Assembly (NCBI RefSeq): GCF_001757105.1
Contig: NZ_MDHN01000041.1
Span: 313,164-377,163 of the forward strand
Direction: 5' to 3'
DNA length: 64,000 bases
Origin: Alteromonas confluentis
GTDB taxonomy: Bacteria; Pseudomonadota; Gammaproteobacteria; Enterobacterales; Alteromonadaceae
How positions within the stretch are numbered: the stretch's first letter is position 1; every line of letters starts with the position of its first letter. Below are positions 39,384 to 48,436 of the stretch, piece after piece. The notes under the pieces are model-generated. The model saw only the letters and a list, made by a program, of their open reading frames with translations. It had not been told where the DNA came from and did no database searches. The translations under genes were made by a program, and so were the position numbers.

Positions 39384-39717
39384 GTCAGGCTCCGGAATAA
39401 ATAATAGGAAGGCGCGCCTTATGGCGGTGATTTACAAATACTGTATCATCGGTCAGATAATTTAATGATGACTTTACTGTTTATACTGACAAATATTAAG
39501 TCAGTAAGTATTGATCTTCGTACCTCAAATGCTTTGCTGCACAACAGTCTCCCGGGGTTTCACCATCATATATGCAAACCTTGTTAAGACACCTTTCTCA
39601 CCAGACACCAATTGCCATGAACTTTACGCATAGCATCAGAAAAATAAATTAGTTGAGACAGAGCCAAAGAATTATTACCGTTTACGGCAAACCATTTAAT
39701 GACTTAGGAATAAACGA
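39384..39717. other. 334-bp divergent intergenic region
   Basis: Upstream DNA shared by the permease and class II aldolase genes. AT-rich. I see no clear operator, hairpin or small gene in it. Confidence 0.5.
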
Positions 39718-40461
39718 ATGGCAGTGAGTGACCAGGACGAAAAGCAGTTGAGGATCGACCTCGCCGCGGCATACCGATTACTAGATCTCAACAACTGGAG
39801 CGACATGATCTTTACCCATCTGTCTGCCCGTGTGCCAGGTTCAGAAGATCGCTTCCTGCTCAACGCCTATGGCCTGCTACCAGAAGAAGTGTGCGCGTCC
39901 AACCTCATAGAAGTGGATGTTAAAGGTGAAAACGCTAACATCAGCCCCGAGTCGGTTAACCCGGCTGGTTTTACCATTCACAGTGCGTTGCACCTTGCTC
40001 GCGAAGACGCCCACTGTGTTATGCACACCCACACCATGGCGGGCATGGCGGTGTCTGCGCTGGAGGAAGGTTTGCTGCCAGTGAACCAGACCAATATGGA
40101 ATTCTACAACCGCGTGGCTTACTACGATTATCAGGGCGTGCCGCTGGAATGTGACGAGCGTGAAGCCATCGTAGCTGCCATGGGCGATAAGAACAGCATG
40201 ATCCTGCGTAATCACGGCCTGCTGACCGTTGGCCGAAGTGTGGAAGAAGCCTTCTATCGCATGTACTACCTGAACAAAGCCTGTGAAATTCAGGTTGAAG
40301 CCATGAAGACCGGCGGCAAGTTGCTGTTACCTGATGATGATGTATGTGAACACGTTGCCGAGCAGATGGCCAACCCGCGTTATAACGCGCAAAGTATTGA
40401 TCTCATCTGGAAAGCCATGCTGCGTAAACTCGACCGTATCGACACCAGCTATCGCGATTAA
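39718..40461 (+). CDS. Class II aldolase/adducin family protein
   Basis: A protein of 247 residues. The family zinc site is visible: His103 and His105 in CVMHTHTMAGMAVS and His166 in ILRNHGLLTVG. SARVPGSEDRFLLNAYG is the usual substrate/phosphate-region strand, but its sequence is of the non-sugar-phosphate subgroup often found in catabolic clusters. The reaction (aldol cleavage or decarboxylation) cannot be told. A terminator follows at 40490-40522. Confidence 0.87.
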   Translation: MAVSDQDEKQLRIDLAAAYRLLDLNNWSDMIFTHLSARVPGSEDRFLLNAYGLLPEEVCASNLIEVDVKGENANISPESVNPAGFTIHSALHLAREDAHCVMHTHTMAGMAVSALEEGLLPVNQTNMEFYNRVAYYDYQGVPLECDEREAIVAAMGDKNSMILRNHGLLTVGRSVEEAFYRMYYLNKACEIQVEAMKTGGKLLLPDDDVCEHVAEQMANPRYNAQSIDLIWKAMLRKLDRIDTSYRD

Positions 40462-40489
40462 TCGAGCCAGGCATTGAGCGAGTAACTGG

Positions 40490-40522
40490 AGCGGTGAGCG
40501 AATTATTCCTCACCGCTTTTTT
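40490..40522 (+). terminator. Intrinsic terminator
   Basis: AGCGGTGAG (40490-40498) pairs with CTCACCGCT (40509-40517), followed by a run of T to 40522. It ends the class II aldolase transcript. Confidence 0.9.
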
Positions 40523-40624
40523 GTAGACCAGCTAAGCGAACTGAAAAAAAGACCCGCAACGAGGCGGGCCCAACGGAGAGCGAAAAAACCGGAAATCTGG
40601 CCTTTCGCGAACACTCAGGAAAAT

Positions 40625-41527
40625 CTATTGATTGACAAATTTGCGGATTATCGCCGCCGAACCATCGAACTTAATCTGTTCCTGTTCATTTAGACTCAGG
40701 GTAAAACGCATCCCCAGCCCGCTACGCATAATCTGCGTGGGATGGCTGATATAGCACCCCGCCCTTTCATCGAACACCGACACCGAAAACACCTTTTCGC
40801 TGTCGTCAAAAATCGCTTCACAAATTTTGCTGGTGATACCAGCAATACCATATTCAGTGCACTTTTTGCCGTTGTATATTGCCGTAGCAGCATGAGCAAC
40901 CTGTCGCTCCAGCTCGTCTTTCGCTCCCTGGGGAATATCCCAGCTATTGATGTGACGATTTGCCACATGCACAGACGACCACACCACAAATTGTGAATCG
41001 CCATGCTCACCGCCCATGAAACCATGCACATCGCTGGGACTTACCTTCAGCAAATTACCCAGCAGGCGTTGCAGGCGCAGGGTATCTAACGAGGTGCCAG
41101 TACCGAAAACACGACTTTTCGGTAATCCGGACGCTTCCTGCAACACCTGTGTGATGACGTCACATGGGTTCGTGATATTCAGGACGATGCCGGTAAACCC
41201 AACCGTCTTAAGCTTGCTGGCAAGCTCAAGTATACCGGCGCTGTTCTCATTGAACTCGTCCAGACGATCAATCGACGTAATCACCTTCGGACCGATGGCC
41301 ACGACGATAATATCGGCGCGAAGCATGGCAGACGTGTCGTTTGCGCGGATAGTCACATTACCGTCAAACGCGATGTTAGCATCCTGGAGATCAAGGGCAT
41401 GACCTTCTGCCTTGCCGTTGTCTGCATCCACCAATGTCAATTCTGAAACCATTCCTCTGGTTACCAAAACGTGTGCCAGTGATGAGCCGACATTCCCACA
41501 GCCAAATATCGCTACATGTCTGTTCAT
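40625..41527 (-). CDS. L-lactate/2-hydroxyacid dehydrogenase-like (LDH/MDH superfamily)
   Basis: A protein of 300 residues with GGAG upstream of the start. Rossmann motif VAIFGCGNVGSSLAH; LNITNPCDV; GTGTSLDTLRLQ; catalytic His175 in GEHGDS. The specificity loop (AIGPKVITSIDRLDEF) matches neither classic lactate nor malate dehydrogenase, so a different 2-hydroxy or 2-oxo acid is possible. Probably NAD-dependent. Downstream of the LysR gene on the same strand, separated by repeat copy B. Confidence 0.83.
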   Translation of the reverse strand: MNRHVAIFGCGNVGSSLAHVLVTRGMVSELTLVDADNGKAEGHALDLQDANIAFDGNVTIRANDTSAMLRADIIVVAIGPKVITSIDRLDEFNENSAGILELASKLKTVGFTGIVLNITNPCDVITQVLQEASGLPKSRVFGTGTSLDTLRLQRLLGNLLKVSPSDVHGFMGGEHGDSQFVVWSSVHVANRHINSWDIPQGAKDELERQVAHAATAIYNGKKCTEYGIAGITSKICEAIFDDSEKVFSVSVFDERAGCYISHPTQIMRSGLGMRFTLSLNEQEQIKFDGSAAIIRKFVNQ

Positions 41528-41665
41528 TGTTACTACTCCGATTAATCTGCGTACAGTTTAACCAGCTAAAAACCGCGGTTTCTAACGGCGTTTTTTAATG
41601 GTGCTATGAGTTTTTGTAATGGCATTTGCGGAGCGGTACCGTGGACGGGATAAGATATTGTGAAA

Positions 41666-41729
41666 ATGAACCGTCTGCCGCAGGGATGCGGCAGCCGAGC
41701 CCACATGGATGTGTTCACGGCGTGTTCAT
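41666..41729 (-). repeat. Structured interspersed repeat, copy B
   Basis: Inverted relative to copies A and C. Closing stem ATGAAC/GTTCAT (41666-41671 with 41724-41729, 6 bp). Hairpin P3 CTGCCGCA/TGCGGCAG at 41675-41694; hairpin P2 CACAT/ATGTG at 41702-41713. The conserved core reads ACACGCCGTGAAC on the minus strand. The long outer arms of copies A and C are not seen here. Confidence 0.8.
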
Positions 41730-41760
41730 GAAGGCTACCACCCACACCGGCCAAAAGGCC

Positions 41761-42711
41761 TCAAACCCCCTCGATGGCTTCGTAGACGGCGCGATTCAGG
41801 CGCGCGCCGCCTTTTTCCAAGCTGCTGATGATGGTTTTGAGTACGAGCAACGTGCGTTGGTTCATCCGCTCTCTGGGCTCTGTAACCAGGTATACAGATT
41901 CACCGATTTGATAATCCGTTTCGATGATTTTCATTAGCCTACCTTGCTGAATATCTTCTTGCACTTCCATCACATCCGCCAGCGCAAGCCCCATCCCTAA
42001 CCGCGCAGCTTCAATTGCCTGGTAAGCGTAATCGAAATAGGTGTGCCGGGTTACGTCGCGAATATCAAGCCCATGGGAAGCCATCCACTGCGGCCACTGA
42101 TTCAGCCTGTCGTGCAATAACGGATGAGCCAGTAATGCCGCGGGGGATGCCTGCCGCTGGCCATTCACCAGCTTCGGACTACAAACCGGCACATAGTATT
42201 CATCGTAGAGCTTACGTATCACCCTGCCTTTATCCGTTGGCGCCCCCAACGTTAATGCAATATCGTACTCCTGACTCAGCGATTCCTGTAGCGGCTCCAG
42301 CGTTTTAATCCGCAGGGTTATTTCCGGATATTGCTTTTGCACATTCGATAAAATCGGCATCAACCAATTCATCGAAATAGTTGCTGTACACGCTACGATT
42401 AATTCACCTTCGATCTGCGTGGGATTCATGTAGTGCAAGCCCCGGTTTAGCTCTAAGAACGCTGTCTGCACCGACGCCAACAACCTGCTGCCTGCCGGTG
42501 TCAGCTGCACGCCATTACCCTCCCGGTGAAACAGATTACTTCCCAGGCGCTCTTCTAGCTGCCGAATATGACGACTAAGCGCAGAATGAGAAACGTTCAG
42601 CTCTTCTGCTGCACGGCGCACATGACTATGTCGGCCCGCCGCCTCAAACGCACGCAATGCCGTTAGCGGTATCTGTCGCAAATCCAGATAGGGAGATTGC
42701 TCTGGTCTCAT
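41761..42711 (-). CDS. LysR-family regulator (GcvA-like)
   Basis: A protein of 316 residues from ATG at 42711, with GGTGA upstream; the frame extends to 42783. The N-terminal HTH has VRRAAEELNVSHSALSRHI and LFHREGNGVQL, followed by an effector domain whose TATISMNWLMPIL start is typical of the GcvA-like subgroup. It is divergent from the deiminase-like gene (93 bp between starts), so it probably controls it and the M20 hydrolase (inference). Confidence 0.88.
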   Translation of the reverse strand: MRPEQSPYLDLRQIPLTALRAFEAAGRHSHVRRAAEELNVSHSALSRHIRQLEERLGSNLFHREGNGVQLTPAGSRLLASVQTAFLELNRGLHYMNPTQIEGELIVACTATISMNWLMPILSNVQKQYPEITLRIKTLEPLQESLSQEYDIALTLGAPTDKGRVIRKLYDEYYVPVCSPKLVNGQRQASPAALLAHPLLHDRLNQWPQWMASHGLDIRDVTRHTYFDYAYQAIEAARLGMGLALADVMEVQEDIQQGRLMKIIETDYQIGESVYLVTEPRERMNQRTLLVLKTIISSLEKGGARLNRAVYEAIEGV

Positions 42712-42804
42712 TTTGTCACCAAGGTGGTAGATTTTCGTTACTTGCCTACACCAATTAACACCATAAACTGGAAAAAACATCAATGCTTATGGAGCAAAAA
42801 GTCG

Positions 42805-43719
42805 ATGACTGATACCAGTTTTTTCCGTCGCCGGGTTGATAACGGTGGTACTGAAAGGATGCCTCATTGGGGCATGAATTCTGAATATGGCGTACTACAA
42901 GATGTACTGATTGGTCCTATGGACAACTACACATGGCAGATGGGCAACGCCATGTCACGCCGTTCAGTTCGCCTCGGTCGCAGCTTCGACAAAGAAATCG
43001 CCAAACAGCAATACCAGGAAATGGTCGATATTTACGAGCACTGTGGCGTGAAAACGCACTTTCTCAAGCCAGATTCAAACCTGCCGTATCAAATTTATGC
43101 CCGTGACTCATCGGTGATGACACCGTGGGGCCCAATTGTTACCCAAATGTACAGCCCCTGGCGTCGTGGAGAATGGCTAGAAGTCGTGAAGTTTTATCAG
43201 CAAGCCGACATTCCTCTTTACGATGTGGTGACAGCCGGCACCTTTGAAGGCGGCGACTTCATGGTGCTTGAGCCCGGTGTGATCTTGTGTGGTTACACCG
43301 GCGAGCGCACCAGTCAGGAAGGCCTTGACCAGGTGCGGGGCTGGCTGGAAAAAGAAGGCTGGGAATTCCGCGCTTATCAGTTCGACCCGTACTTTCTGCA
43401 TCTCGATGTAAAAGTGGCCATGCTGGCCGAGAAACTTGCCGCTGTATGTACTCAGGCCGTTGAACAAGAACAGCTGGACTGGTTCAAATCCCGTGGTATC
43501 GAAATTATCGATCTGTCTTATCGCTCTGTTCTTGAATTAGGTGTTAACGTAGTAGCACTGGGTAACGACCGCGTACTGGTGCCTGCAGGCAGCACAGAAT
43601 TGGTAGAAAAAGCCAAGGCCCACGGACTGGAAGTGTTCAGCCCGGATATGTCACAGTTCACATCGGGCGGTGGCGGTGTTCACTGCATGTGTCAGCCATT
43701 AAGCCGTAAAGATGCATAG
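42805..43719 (+). CDS. Guanidino-group deiminase/amidinotransferase-fold enzyme
   Basis: A protein of 304 residues from ATG at 42805, GGAG 10 nt upstream. Signatures of the arginine deiminase/DDAH/amidinotransferase superfamily are present: YARDS (98-102), FEGGD (147-151), the catalytic-His region FLHLDV (His199), and the C-terminal GGGVHCMCQP with nucleophile Cys294. The enzyme should attack a guanidinium carbon, hydrolysing it to a ureido compound or transferring an amidino group. The next gene, an M20 carbamoylase-type hydrolase 10 bp downstream, favours hydrolysis to a ureido product (inference). The natural substrate is not identifiable. Confidence 0.85.
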   Translation: MTDTSFFRRRVDNGGTERMPHWGMNSEYGVLQDVLIGPMDNYTWQMGNAMSRRSVRLGRSFDKEIAKQQYQEMVDIYEHCGVKTHFLKPDSNLPYQIYARDSSVMTPWGPIVTQMYSPWRRGEWLEVVKFYQQADIPLYDVVTAGTFEGGDFMVLEPGVILCGYTGERTSQEGLDQVRGWLEKEGWEFRAYQFDPYFLHLDVKVAMLAEKLAAVCTQAVEQEQLDWFKSRGIEIIDLSYRSVLELGVNVVALGNDRVLVPAGSTELVEKAKAHGLEVFSPDMSQFTSGGGGVHCMCQPLSRKDA

Positions 43720-43729
43720 GAGATAAAGG

Positions 43730-44968
43730 ATGTCAGTACTAGCCATAAATGGTGAACGTCTGTGGTCTACCCTGATGGAAATGGCCCAAATCGGTGGCAC
43801 CGCAAAAGGGGGCTGTAATCGCCAGGCATTAACCGACGAAGATAAAATTGGCCGTGAATTGTTTATTGGCTGGTGCAAGGACATTGGTTGCACGCTGCGC
43901 GTTGACCAGATGGGCAATATGTTCTTGCGAATGGCCGGTCAGGATAACTCTCTGGCTCCGGTGATTACAGGTAGTCACCTCGATACTCAGCCTACCGGCG
44001 GTAAATTCGACGGTGTTTACGGTGTACTCGCTGGTTTGGAAGTGCTTCGAACTCTTCATGACGCCGGTATTACGCCTCTGCGCCCCATTGAGGTTGCCGT
44101 ATGGACCAATGAAGAAGGTGCCCGCTTCTCCCCGGCGATGGTCGGTTCAGGTGTCTGGTGCGGCGAGTTTGATCTGGAATACGGATTGAGCCGCACCGAC
44201 AAACAAGGCGTGTCGATTAAAGAGGCACTGGAAAAAATCGGCTTTCTGGGCGATGAACCCTGTAAGCCCTTCCCGGTAAAAGCCGCATTCGAATTGCATA
44301 TCGAGCAAGGACCTATTCTGGAGTCGTTGGAAAAGCCCATCGGCGTGGTTAAAGGTGTGCAGGGTATGCGCTGGTACGACTTAATCATTGACGGTCAGCC
44401 GGTTCATGCGGGCCCGACTCCCATGGAGCAGCGTCGTGACCCATTTATGGCACAGTCCGCTATCGTAACGGAACTGTATGCCTTGGCAGCCGAATATTCG
44501 CCCTTAGCGCGCGCCACGTTTGGTGATATAAAAGCCGAACCAGGGTCTCGCAATACGGTTCCCGCACGTATTACCCTGGCCGTTGATTTACGCCATCCCG
44601 ATCAGACCATCCTCGATGAAATGGACGCTAAGTTCCGCGAAATCGCGAAAAATGCCTGCGAAAAATTCAATCTTGATTTTGAAATCAAAGATGAATGGAA
44701 CTCCCCGGCTGTCGAGTTTGATAAAACCTGTGTCGATGCGATGCGTGAATCAGTGCAAGAAAAAGGCTATGCCTTCGAGGAAATGTTCTCGGGTGCCGGT
44801 CATGATTCGGTATACACGTCGCGGGTTATTCCCACATCAATGATTTTCATCCCGTGCGAGAAAGGCATTAGCCACAACGAAGCCGAGAACGCCACGCCCG
44901 AAGACATCGAAGCTGGCTGCAATGTTCTACTTGGGGCCATGCTGAAAGTGGCGAATAGTGCGGAATAA
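43730..44968 (+). CDS. M20-family Zn-dependent amidohydrolase (N-carbamoyl amino acid hydrolase-like)
   Basis: A protein of 412 residues. Metal-site motifs of the HyuC/AllC group are visible: GSHLDTQPTGGKFDGVYG (from residue 81), TNEEGARFSPAM (E128/E129 region) and ELHIEQGPILE. Known members cleave N-carbamoyl amino acids, beta-ureidopropionate or allantoate, releasing ammonia and CO2. It directly follows the deiminase-like gene, suggesting it removes the carbamoyl group that enzyme would leave (inference). ATG at 43730 has AGGAGATAAAGG upstream. Confidence 0.88.
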   Translation: MSVLAINGERLWSTLMEMAQIGGTAKGGCNRQALTDEDKIGRELFIGWCKDIGCTLRVDQMGNMFLRMAGQDNSLAPVITGSHLDTQPTGGKFDGVYGVLAGLEVLRTLHDAGITPLRPIEVAVWTNEEGARFSPAMVGSGVWCGEFDLEYGLSRTDKQGVSIKEALEKIGFLGDEPCKPFPVKAAFELHIEQGPILESLEKPIGVVKGVQGMRWYDLIIDGQPVHAGPTPMEQRRDPFMAQSAIVTELYALAAEYSPLARATFGDIKAEPGSRNTVPARITLAVDLRHPDQTILDEMDAKFREIAKNACEKFNLDFEIKDEWNSPAVEFDKTCVDAMRESVQEKGYAFEEMFSGAGHDSVYTSRVIPTSMIFIPCEKGISHNEAENATPEDIEAGCNVLLGAMLKVANSAE

Positions 44969-45000
44969 GCAGGATTTCGGTGTCCTGAATTAAACATATA

Positions 45001-45024
45001 AAAAAGGGCGCATCAGCGCCCTTT
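45001..45024 (-). terminator. Intrinsic terminator between convergent genes
   Basis: AAAGGGCGC (ending 45011) pairs with GCGCCCTTT (45016-45024), loop ATCA. On the minus strand the stem is followed by a T-run (45000-45005 region), so it best serves the ferredoxin gene; on the plus strand it may also end the M20 gene transcript. Confidence 0.87.
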
Positions 45025-45041
45025 ATGCTTTGATAAGCGAC

Positions 45042-45362
45042 TTACCACTCTGCTTCAGGCACATGAATAATGGCACCATCGAGGATGTCGGTCACTTTGA
45101 TCTGACATGACAAACGGCTGTTCGGCTGTGGCTCTATAGCGCTCTCCATTACCGAAAATTCTACTTCATCAGCGGTACCAATTTTGTCAATCCAGGCATC
45201 ATCAATGATGCAGTGGCAGGTGGCACAAGAACTATTACCACCACAATCAGCAGTGATTTCCTCAATTCCCGCATCTACCGCGGTTTGCATGATTGAATCA
45301 CCCTCAAAAGCATCAACAACTTTTATGCTTTCGTCAGGCAGGATAAATGTAATATTTGGCAT
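45042..45362 (-). CDS. 2Fe-2S ferredoxin (adrenodoxin/putidaredoxin type)
   Basis: A protein of 106 residues. Cluster cysteines Cys40, Cys46, Cys49 (CGGNSSCATC) and Cys86 (RLSCQI) fit the C-x5-C-x2-C...C pattern. This class passes electrons to cytochromes P450 and some Rieske oxygenases. It lies 109 bp downstream of the Rieske oxygenase gene on the same strand and is its likely electron donor (inference). No ferredoxin reductase gene is in the window. Confidence 0.92.
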   Translation of the reverse strand: MPNITFILPDESIKVVDAFEGDSIMQTAVDAGIEEITADCGGNSSCATCHCIIDDAWIDKIGTADEVEFSVMESAIEPQPNSRLSCQIKVTDILDGAIIHVPEAEW

Positions 45363-45471
45363 TGTTTGACTCCAACAGGTCTTTTTCTTGGCCTGGTATA
45401 AACGATTGAACGTGCGATGTAGCAGTTGGTTACTGACTACACCGCAGCAATGATGAAGGGCTGTTAAGCGC

Positions 45472-46608
45472 CTATTTAGCCTGCATCTTTGACAACCACA
45501 TTTTATGGAATGCCATGCCCACCTGATCCCAGGCTTGCACCAAATGTCCCTGATCCGCCACTGATGAGGTGCGGGAATGCTGAAGCTTGTCCAACAGTTC
45601 GATGTCCTGCTGGTTTACCTCGTTCAACACATCACTTAAGCGGGTGCGTTCTTCCACGAACTCGTCACTGGCCGCTTCGTCACTGGTAACGTAAATCGTC
45701 AGGGTCTCATCGGTTTTCGCTACGCTTGTGGGTTTCACCACAATGGTCTGTACCCAGCACGGATCAACAAAAAACAGGGTGTTGGGGAAAATGCCGAACC
45801 ACTGCTGGGTTCCGCGTTTCTCTTCTGCCAGACCGTTCCAGTGCGGCAGTTGTTTAGCGGTTTTCGCCGGTTTGCTGCTGGCGCCATGAGGTAAACGCAG
45901 GCCAACAATATCGTCAGACAGGAACAAATCATCCTGCCCCAGCGCAGACTCAATGGAGCAGGCCTGAGAATGCACGAACGGCACGTGGTAGCCGTCGAGG
46001 AAGTTGTCTACGGCGAGCTTCCAGTTCACCTCACCGGAATAGTCGGTGGAACTCACATGACGCATATCCTGATGGGGATACTCAGCGAGCAGTTCGTCCA
46101 GCGGCTTTATGAACTCTTCAAACGGCTGGGCATCGCCAGACACGTTAACGAAAATAATGTCCCACCAGATCGCAAAACGCACTGGGATAAGGCCTTTATC
46201 GGCTTTGTCTTCTGCAGAGATGGGCTTGTTTTCACTGCCATAGAAACGGGGCGCGCCCATCAACTCACCATCAAGTTTGAACGACCATTTGTGGTACGGG
46301 CAAACCAGTGTGCGCTTGTTGCAGGGTCCATCCACCAGCGGTGCGCTCTTGTGGCGGCACACGTTATGGAATACCCCAATGCCGCCATCTTTGTTTCGGA
46401 TTGCAATGAGAGACACACCGGCGATACGTACCGGCATAATGTCCCCGGGCTTTTTCAGCTGTTGAGCACAGCCAATGCTGGCCCAGCCTTTGGCAAAAAC
46501 GTTGTCTTTCTCTTGTTCGTAGAGGGTTTGTTCTGCAAAAACAAAACCCGGCAAACCGTGTTTCGAAACCGCTTCGCTATCGATGTTTTCTACTTGGGTA
46601 ATGCGCAT
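45472..46608 (-). CDS. Rieske non-heme iron oxygenase, catalytic subunit
   Basis: A protein of 378 residues. Rieske cluster: Cys84-x-His86 (CRHKSAPL) and Cys103-x2-His106 (CPYHKW). Mononuclear iron site: DNFLDGYHVPFVH (His208, His213, bridging Asp201), with a later acidic segment NQQDIELLDK likely giving the third ligand. Length and layout fit single-component alpha subunits that hydroxylate or oxidatively demethylate small molecules, including quaternary amines and aromatics. Substrate unknown; the neighbours suggest a nitrogenous compound. Confidence 0.88.
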   Translation of the reverse strand: MRITQVENIDSEAVSKHGLPGFVFAEQTLYEQEKDNVFAKGWASIGCAQQLKKPGDIMPVRIAGVSLIAIRNKDGGIGVFHNVCRHKSAPLVDGPCNKRTLVCPYHKWSFKLDGELMGAPRFYGSENKPISAEDKADKGLIPVRFAIWWDIIFVNVSGDAQPFEEFIKPLDELLAEYPHQDMRHVSSTDYSGEVNWKLAVDNFLDGYHVPFVHSQACSIESALGQDDLFLSDDIVGLRLPHGASSKPAKTAKQLPHWNGLAEEKRGTQQWFGIFPNTLFFVDPCWVQTIVVKPTSVAKTDETLTIYVTSDEAASDEFVEERTRLSDVLNEVNQQDIELLDKLQHSRTSSVADQGHLVQAWDQVGMAFHKMWLSKMQAK

Positions 46609-47062
46609 TTATTTCACTCGCCTGTTGACTCTGTTTTATCTTTTTTCTATCTCCGAATCAGACCATATTCGCAGTCAATCCGGTATACGAAGAATGTTAT
46701 GTTTTGCTGCTGAGGCTGGCATGCTGCACGAACGCCGACAGGGCTAAGCGCATTACGCCCTGTATCGAGCATGGCGTAACCCCTTCTGGCCCGGGGAGGG
46801 CATTACCTTCGAGAACACGGCGTAAACCCATCCCTGGGGCCTCGGCTGCCGCTTCCCTGCGGCAGACGGTTCACTCCGGTAATACCCTCCCCGGTCCGCG
46901 GGTTTAACGTTCGCGACACACAGGGCGTAATGCACAGCCCGAACTGTGGCGTTCTCTCCGGTTGCTTATAGCCTCTTCGGCCTTAGACAAAGTTGATAAT
47001 TGCCAAGAAAAAAGCACGGCTTTCCCCGGGCCAGAAGGGCTTATGCTATCCCTCCATCCGCA
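46609..47062. other. 454-bp intergenic region holding repeat copy C
   Basis: Between the YjiH-like gene stop and the Rieske gene start on the minus strand. It holds copy C and two further perfect inverted repeats (14 bp at 46750-46763 with 46920-46933; 17 bp at 46781-46797 with 47023-47039). No supported gene. Confidence 0.7.
46750..46933 (+). repeat. Structured interspersed repeat, copy C
   Basis: Outer arms GCATTACGCCCTGT (46750-46763) and ACAGGGCGTAATGC (46920-46933). Closing stem 46791-46807 with 46878-46894, 16 of 17 pairs (CCGGGGAGGG with CCCTCCCCGG). Hairpin P2 CCCA/TGGG (46827-46838), hairpin P3 CTGCCGC/GCGGCAG (46846-46865). The 5' closing arm can alternatively pair with 47023-47039. 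Confidence 0.85.
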
Positions 47063-48436
47063 TCAGAACAGCAGGTGCGCTATCACGGTGAGAATGGGCA
47101 GCGCAATGATGGTTCTGATGATGAATATCAGTATTAAGTGTTTCACTGATAACGGAATGCTGGAGCGCATGATCAGAATGGCGCTTTCTGCGAAGAAGAT
47201 GAGCTGAGTAACAGACAAACCAGCCAGTACAAACTTGGTGATTGACGAGGTCAGTTCACCCGCAATAATGGTGGGAACAAACTGATCGAAAAGCCCCAAT
47301 ACCACGCCCGGCGCCGCTGCTGAGGCTTCCGGAATATTCATCACATCCAGCAGCATACTGATTGGGTATGTGAGGGTTTGGAATACTTCGGTGTTGTAAT
47401 ATAGTGCTAACGTGAACAGTTCGATGGTCATCGCTGCAGGCATCATCATCAGATAAATATCCATCATCGAGTGCCAACCACGGGCCAGAGACTGCTTAGG
47501 CGACGGTGCTTTTTCAGCCACGCCAACGGCGCGGGCGACAGCGTGTTTGATACGGGATTCACCGTCATCCACGTCTTCATTCAGTGTTTTACCGTGGGCA
47601 GGATAATACTCATCTTTAATCCAGCTCAGCGGTGGTAAACGGGGCGTGATCACAGCGCATAAGGTACAAATCAGGAACATGGTGCCATACAGCTGCAGGA
47701 AGTAATCGCCTATGCCCGCCACGTTGGCGGTGAGTAGAACAAAGGGAACCGATACTACTGAGAAATTCGTCGCGATAACCGAAGATTCGCGAGCACTGTA
47801 GTAGCCTCTTTCGTACTGCGCATTGGTGAGTACCACGGCAATAGACGATGAACCGACCCAGGAGGCAATGGTGTCGATGGTAGCGCGACCCGGCAGGTTA
47901 AACAGTTTCTGGAAAGGACGCTGCAGCATGGTACCGACGAATTCCAGCAGACCGTAGTCGGTGAGGAATGGCAGCAGCAGACAGCCTAAACCCACCAGCA
48001 GAAATACCGCACCAGCAACGTCAACATAAGCCGTCACGCCAGTCTGATCGGAAATAAGCCACTGCGGCCCAACCTGCATCACCGTCATCACGGCAAAAAT
48101 GGCGGCGCTCACGTTCACCACAACCCAGACCCAATGTGAGGCAATGAGCCGATCAGACATGGGTAGCTTTTGCGCCATGTGTTTTGGCGATACGTTGTAG
48201 ATGACTGAAACCACTGCCGCCAGCACAAAACAGCCTGAAGTAAAAATCCCCATGCTGTCGCCGAGCCAGTCAGATATCTTACCGGTAAGAATACCTAGCG
48301 CGATGGTCCAAGAACCCTCCACGTAAAGCGGGGTAAGGAAAAATAAGACCCCGAAAAGGGAACAGCCAAGAAGCTTTGACCATGTTACTAAACTGCTGGA
48401 ATCCTGCATGTCTAATGCCTGCTCGTTATCACTCAT
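47063..48436 (-). CDS. YjiH-family membrane protein (nucleoside-recognition/gate domain)
   Basis: A protein of 457 residues with about 10-11 membrane helices. It resembles YjiH/spore maturation-type membrane proteins with gate domains, for example FNLPGRATIDTIASWVGSSSIAVVLTNAQYERGYYSARES and SSITKFVLAGLSVTQLIFF, both shown in parts only. Family members are predicted transporters of unproven substrate. It is upstream of the Rieske-ferredoxin genes on the same strand and may import their substrate (inference). Confidence 0.8.
   Translation of the reverse strand: MSDNEQALDMQDSSSLVTWSKLLGCSLFGVLFFLTPLYVEGSWTIALGILTGKISDWLGDSMGIFTSGCFVLAAVVSVIYNVSPKHMAQKLPMSDRLIASHWVWVVVNVSAAIFAVMTVMQVGPQWLISDQTGVTAYVDVAGAVFLLVGLGCLLLPFLTDYGLLEFVGTMLQRPFQKLFNLPGRATIDTIASWVGSSSIAVVLTNAQYERGYYSARESSVIATNFSVVSVPFVLLTANVAGIGDYFLQLYGTMFLICTLCAVITPRLPPLSWIKDEYYPAHGKTLNEDVDDGESRIKHAVARAVGVAEKAPSPKQSLARGWHSMMDIYLMMMPAAMTIELFTLALYYNTEVFQTLTYPISMLLDVMNIPEASAAAPGVVLGLFDQFVPTIIAGELTSSITKFVLAGLSVTQLIFFAESAILIMRSSIPLSVKHLILIFIIRTIIALPILTVIAHLLF

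Noticed and set aside
41626..41937. Open frame across repeat copy B, and a similar one on the minus strand at 46753-46935
   Set aside because: Both frames translate the structured repeat and share EPSAAGxRQPxPxG only because the DNA repeat is shared. No ribosome site supports either, so they are not genes.
42805..43719. Calling the guanidino enzyme arginine deiminase (arcA)
   Set aside because: It is about 100 residues shorter than arginine deiminase, and no carbamoyltransferase or carbamate kinase gene is present; the shorter DDAH/amidinotransferase-like group fits better.
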